From the NCBI RefSeq assembly GCF_000315625.1, contig NW_005434640.1, positions 583,232 to 641,351 of the forward strand: a DNA stretch of 58,120 bases, written 5' to 3'. The translations under genes were made by a program, and so were the position numbers. A model generated the notes under the pieces. The model saw nothing but the letters and a program-made list of their open reading frames with translations, was not told the DNA's origin and did no database searches. Positions within the stretch are counted from its first letter, which is position 1, and each line of letters opens with the position of its first letter. Below, one piece after another: positions 54,746 through 58,120 of the stretch. Source of the DNA: Guillardia theta CCMP2712. Taxonomy: Eukaryota; Cryptophyceae; Pyrenomonadales; Geminigeraceae.

Positions 54746-56615
54746 TTCATTTTTCCTCCTCCTCCTTCATCTCTTCTACCTTCTTTGCTTCCAGTACCCC
54801 GCTTGCTTCCATGTCCTCCTGTGTTTTCATCTTCCTTTCAACCAATCGTGGCCCAACCTGATCAAACATGCAGGAGGAGCTAAACATGCTTCTGTGGGAA
54901 GCCTCGATCCTCGGGTGAGGAAGAGGAGAAGGGGGGGGGGAGGGGGGCAGGAAGGGAAAGGGCGCGATGAGGATCATCAACAAGGTGGAGGGGGGGCAGG
55001 AGTAGGATAGCAGTAGGAAGAAGAAATGGAAATGAAGACGAGAAGGAAGAGAAAGGAACAGATACTCATGGCTTGTGTGTCAGGAATCATTCTTCGATCG
55101 AAAGATTGGTGAAAAATGGGGCAGATCTGCGATCAAGGTATGTATAACACTGCTCCTCCTTGCTCCTCTCTCCTCCTTCCTTCAGCAAACTGTACTCTGT
55201 CTCCCTCCTTCTCCTTCTCCTTCTCCTCCTCCTCCCCCCCCCTCCCTCCGCTTCCTCCTCTTCGCTCCGTCTGAAGTTGTTTCCTTTGGTTTTCAGCGAC
55301 TCTCGTCGCGATGGTTGGACTTGCATGCACTTTGCGGCTACAGGCGCTGATCCCCTCTTGTTCGGCGTTTCCGACCAGGCAAGAGACTGAAAGCAAGAGC
55401 AAAAGCAAAGATTTGAACAAAGACGAAGTGAAAGGGGGCTTGAGCACGGGGAGGAGGGAGAGAGAGGAAGGAGAGAGAGGAGGGCAAAGGGAGGAAGGGA
55501 GGTGCTTTTTTCTTCTCGTCTCTGACTTGATCATCTCAGAATCAGGCGCGAACAATCCGCAAACTTCATTCCCTGGTGAGGTCAAGCTGGAGTCTGTGCT
55601 GGTGACATTGCTGGAGGGGGGAGACGTCAACTCAAAAACTCATGGCGGGTGGACTCCCTTGCATTCGGTAACTCCCTCCCTCCCCTCCCTCCTCTCCCTC
55701 CCCTCCCTCCTCTCCCTCCACTCCCTCCTCTCCCTCCCCTCCCTCCTCCTCCCTCCCCTCCCTCCTCTCCCTCCCCTCCCTCCTCTATCTCTCTTCCCTC
55801 CCCATCCTCACTGTGAGGTCAGGCGGCGGGCAAGGGCTTCTCTCAGACGGTCCTTCGCCTCGTCTCTCTTGGGGCTCAGCTGGACTCTGTCGACGAAGAA
55901 GGCTTTACACCGCTGCACGAGGCTGCGAGATGGGCGAGGTGAGGAGGGGAGAGAAAAGAAGAAGGAAGAGAGACAAAGGGAAGAGAGAGGAAGGGGGGAG
56001 AGAGCAAGGGAGGAGAGAGGAAGGGAGGAGACAGGAAGGGAGGAGAGAGGTCGGAGAAGGGCAGAGGAGGAGAGAGGAGGAGGACTGAGTTTGATGGTGT
56101 CGATGCTGACTGAAGCTGCAGGAAGGAGACTGTGCAGATGTTGCTCACGCTGGGAGCGAATCACAGGTCGGAGTGGGGAGAGGAGGACAGGAAACAGAGG
56201 AAGAGGAAGGGGGAAAGTGAGGAGGGGAAGGAGGAGGAGGAGGAGGAGAATTTTGAGAGATTTGCGAGCGAGCGAGAAGGGGGGAGATGCCAGGGGACGG
56301 AAAGTATCTCACGAGAGAACGGGGAGAATAGGAGGGAGAGCGGAGGAGAGAAGAGGAGAGAGGAGTAGAGAAAGAAAGAGAGAAGGACAAAGTAGACAAG
56401 AGGGAACAGCAGAAGGGGGAAGAAAAGAGGAAGGGCAGGAAAGAAGAGGGCGAGGAGGTGAGGGGAGGAGACAGGAGGAGAGGAGGGAGATGCAGTGTGG
56501 CGATGAATTGGTTTTTACGAACAGCGTGAAAGACAAAAACAACATGACCCCTCTGGATCACGCGAGGAAAATGAGCGAAACGGTGAAGAAGGAGGGGTGT
56601 GAAGGGAGGCGCTAA
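51690..56615 (+). CDS. Multi-exon gene: secreted-type N-terminal region followed by ankyrin repeats
   Basis: Phases chain without conflict over about 23 exons, so I give it as one gene; it may be two. The start (ATG 51690 or 51735) leads to a hydrophobic signal-like run (LQLLCIVCCSSFLPCLV), then EEFFTPVGYEPSPVIGK, exon 52108 on (YDVWECIVTGPLSDRSLINA), GSEGVITMRLPEHEIVIQAT, an intron 52403-52691 full of GAT repeats, ITSLEGKVGFWQTGMFMKDP, LRVGRWSMELVWPGFN, ICVLNLHAGDLQLWLTQNGF and CTATKTLVGGCVK, none of it recognised. From 53974 the sequence is intracellular in character: NLRGGSEYYQEFMQVMSAGA, YFEVLWDRKRPNEDSCTQ, then ankyrin repeats LLWEASILGNHSSIERLVKN, GWTCMHFAATG, LLEGGDVNSKTHGGWTPLHS, GAQLDSVDEEGFTPLHEAAR, VQMLLTLGANHR and KNNMTPLDHARKM, ending at TAA 56613. 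The join at 53753-53973 (donor GTTCAT) is the weak link. Ankyrin repeats mediate protein binding. Confidence 0.55.
52403..52691 (+). repeat. GAT/GATGGT microsatellite filling an intron
   Basis: A pure GAT run of about 27 units (52433-52516) followed by two near-identical 63-67-bp blocks with ATGGTGGTGGTGGTGATAAT. It occupies nearly the whole intron between the RNVM and YTRSPLTVSN codons of the surrounding gene; all six frames stay open, giving spurious poly-Asp, poly-His and poly-Met frames. Confidence 0.95.
54659..54746 (+). repeat. Hexanucleotide GTCCTC repeat in an intron
   Basis: About 14 exact GTCCTC units begin at the splice donor itself (CAG|GTCGTC...) of the intron after the YFEVLWDRKRP exon of the ankyrin gene. 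Confidence 0.95.
55680..55800 (+). repeat. CT-rich TCCCTCC minisatellite in an ankyrin-gene intron
   Basis: Imperfect tandem copies of CCTCCCTCCTCTCCCTCC-like units follow the GGWTPLHS exon and form the intron before the VLRLVSLGAQ exon. Confidence 0.8.
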
Positions 56616-57158
56616 TAGCGGAGGAGATCAGGAGAGGAAAGACGAGGATGAGGACAGGGAGGGACAGGGGACAGGGACAGGGAGGGACAGGGGGGAGGGG
56701 GAGGGGGAGAAGGACGGGGACGGGGAGGGGGCAGAGGGGAGGGAGGAGAGTTGGGTGATTGGAAAATGGATGGAAGGAGTGAAGGAGCGAGGAAGAAAGA
56801 GAAAGGTTGATGAATTGATTTACGGGTGAGGAGGAGGACGAGGAGGAGACAGGGGGGAGGGGGGGCGAGGAGGAGGAGGGAGCTAACTTTGATGAATAGA
56901 TGAATAGATATGGTTCAAACGATACTGTCCATATCCTCCAGTCCATGTGAGAGAAAGAGGGGAGGAGTCGAGGGAAGCCACATTGGGGAAGAGAATGGCA
57001 GAGAGACATCGGAGGGAGGAGGGAAGAGGAGAGGAGAGGAGGGGAGGGGAGGGGAGGGGAGAGGAGAGGGAGAGGAGGGGAGGGGAGGGGAGGGTCTAGA
57101 CGGAGACAACTGTGGATATGAGGGATTGCGCAGAGCTCAGGAAGGCTCAAAGAACGAT
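56616..57158. other. Purine-rich spacer
   Basis: Almost all G and A on the plus strand (GGGACAGGGACAGG at 56660-56690; GAGGGGAGGG at 57030-57095). Long open frames here are poly-Glu/Arg artefacts. No gene recognised. Confidence 0.5.
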
Positions 57159-57251
57159 ATGGAGGAAGAAATCAGTAGCGACGAAGTTTCCAACGACGAC
57201 GAAGAAAACTCTGTGATGATGAAACCTTGCTGCTGCTTCTGCTTCTGCTTC

Positions 57252-57290
<39 letters not shown>

Positions 57291-57321
57291 CTTCTGCTGC
57301 TTCTGCTTCTGCTTCTGCTTC

Positions 57322-57359
<38 letters not shown>

Positions 57360-57674
57360 CTTCTGCTGCTGCTTCTTCTTCTCCTTCTTCTTCTTCTCCT
57401 TCTTCTTCTGCTGCTGCTGCTGCTGCCATCCTTGTCTTCTGCTCTCTTACCACGTCTGTACCAACACATTGACATGTGCTTCAGGATGTTGTACACCTCC
57501 TCGATCCCTCAAGGTTTCTGTTCTCTTGCTCTCTCTCGTTCACAGCAGATTCCTCCTACTTTCCTCTCCCCTCCACTCCCCTCCTCTACTCTCCATTCCT
57601 TTCTCTCCTCCATTCCTCCTCCTCTCTCTCTATCGTTCTATCTCTCTGTCTCTCTCTTCTCTTTATGATTCCTT

Positions 57675-57730
<56 letters not shown>

Positions 57731-58120
57731 CCTGCTCCTGCTCCTGCTCGTCTTCTCCTCTGGGTTGTAACTCTGCGAAGGTTGCAGCTGATGAATCAAA
57801 GAGCCCGAAGGCTGCAGGAACTCGGTCCGAAGGAGCAGATGGTGAAGGGGCCCGACGGGTTCGTTGCCGACCCGCGAGCAGGCGCTGCGTGAGATTTTGC
57901 GTAGGAGATGGTGCAAGCTCGACATGTCGATGCCGAGACAGGAGGAGAAGGAGAAGGAGAAGGAGAAGAAGAAGAAGAAGAAGGGGGGAAGGAGGAGGGG
58001 AGAAGGGGAGGGGAGGGGAGGGAGGGAAAAGCTCCGAAGGAGGAGGAGGAGGTGGACGTGAAGAAGAGGAGGGTGCTGGATGATGATGACTTTCTGGCGG
58101 ATCTGGACTTTGGAGAAAAG
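57159..58120 (+). CDS. Partial gene cut by the window end; acidic/Lys-rich protein
   Basis: A candidate first exon from ATG 57159 reads MEEEISSDEVSNDDEENS and meets donor GTGATG at 57213. The following 270 nt are CTG/CTT triplet repeats (intron). A short exon RMLYTSSIPQ lies near 57484-57512, flanked by TTCAG and GTTTCT. Later coding-like pieces are LMNQRARRLQELGPKEQMVK (57787 on), REQALREILRRRWCKLDMSM with MPRQEEKEKEKEKKKKKK (57870-57990), and the last bases encode KKRRVLDDDDFLADLDFGEK running off the edge. I could not fix the splice joins between the middle pieces. Composition suggests a nuclear or chromatin/ribosome-biogenesis factor with acidic and basic tracts. The product is truncated at the 3' side, so identity is open. 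Confidence 0.4.
57222..57425 (+). repeat. Mixed CTG/CTT triplet-hexamer repeat array
   Basis: About 200 bp of TGC, CTT and TGCTTC units arranged in nested blocks: GCTTCT hexamers, then pure CTG runs, then TTCTTC runs. It lies in the proposed first intron of the terminal gene and yields poly-Leu and poly-Glu/Ala/Ser frames that are not genes. Confidence 0.95.
57671..57752 (+). repeat. CTGCTC hexanucleotide array
   Basis: About 13 copies of CTCCTG/CTGCTC in a row, probably in the second intron of the terminal gene. Confidence 0.9.

Noticed and set aside
57172-57453. Poly-Leu and poly-Ala/Glu frames near the right end
   Set aside because: Products of the CTG/CTT repeat array in all frames.
1-58120. 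CRISPR arrays, tRNA or rRNA genes
   Set aside because: No regularly spaced unique spacers between repeats and no tRNA cloverleaf or rRNA-like stretch was recognised by eye; a tRNAscan or Infernal run would settle it.

Overview
The window reads as nuclear DNA of an intron-rich, flagellated protist that carries a secondary plastid. The best fit is a cryptophyte such as Guillardia; this is an inference from style, not a database match. Most genes are split by GT-AG introns of only about 43-56 nt whose phases rebuild conserved proteins exactly. There are eukaryote-only genes (IMP3, CCDC61/VFL3, CZIB, an FUT8-type fucosyltransferase, an inositol 5-phosphatase) and one ferredoxin-like protein with a signal-peptide-plus-transit-peptide leader.

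Layout. 1-2430 is a gene-free end dominated by a 1 kb minisatellite. 2.4-7.3 kb holds a small hypothetical gene, a JmjC-type dioxygenase (+) and a 148-aa single-pass protein (-). 7.5-11.2 kb is a DPY30-like/coiled-coil/GAF protein, convergent with IMP3 (11.3-12.1 kb, -). 12.7-13.7 kb carries a tail-anchored mini-protein and an acylphosphatase. 13.7-14.6 kb is an inverted-repeat segment with an interrupted membrane ORF. 15.4-17.4 kb holds one intronless hypothetical gene and one doubtful minus-strand gene. 17.4-20.9 kb encodes a discoidin-EGF-fucosyltransferase fusion. 21.2-26.8 kb encodes a C2/NACHT-type NTPase with IQ and EF-hand-like C-terminus, convergent with CCDC61/VFL3 (26.9-29.9 kb, -). 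30.6-32.5 kb is an intronless SNM1/Apollo-type nuclease, convergent with a plastid thioredoxin-like [2Fe-2S] protein (-). 33.9-37.9 kb (-) is an inositol polyphosphate 5-phosphatase with a repetitive acidic N-terminus and a CaaX tail. 38.9-41.0 kb is an APC-family transporter. 41.4-41.9 kb (-) is a small hypothetical. 43.5-47.9 kb encodes an RCC1-PDZ-SHIPPO-EF-hand protein, convergent with CZIB (48.2-49.1 kb, -). 49.9-51.3 kb is an EF-hand-like coiled-coil protein, 51.7-56.6 kb a secreted/ankyrin gene, and 57.2 kb to the end a truncated gene.

There is no operon logic;neighbours are mostly convergent with tails under 100 nt or divergent over 0.5-1 kb spacers. Several products point to one organelle, the flagellum: VFL3/CCDC61, a DPY30/GAF protein, a SHIPPO/RCC1 protein and a prenylated 5-phosphatase. 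The rest are unrelated housekeeping functions (pre-rRNA processing, DNA crosslink/telomere repair, acylphosphatase, amino-acid transport, glycosylation, plastid redox).

The most unusual items are multidomain architectures (RCC1-PDZ-SHIPPO-EF; C2-NACHT-IQ-EF; discoidin-EGF-FucT) and the habit of hiding expanded simple repeats inside otherwise tiny introns. Exon ends below come from reading-frame and splice-phase agreement by eye and have not been tested against transcripts.
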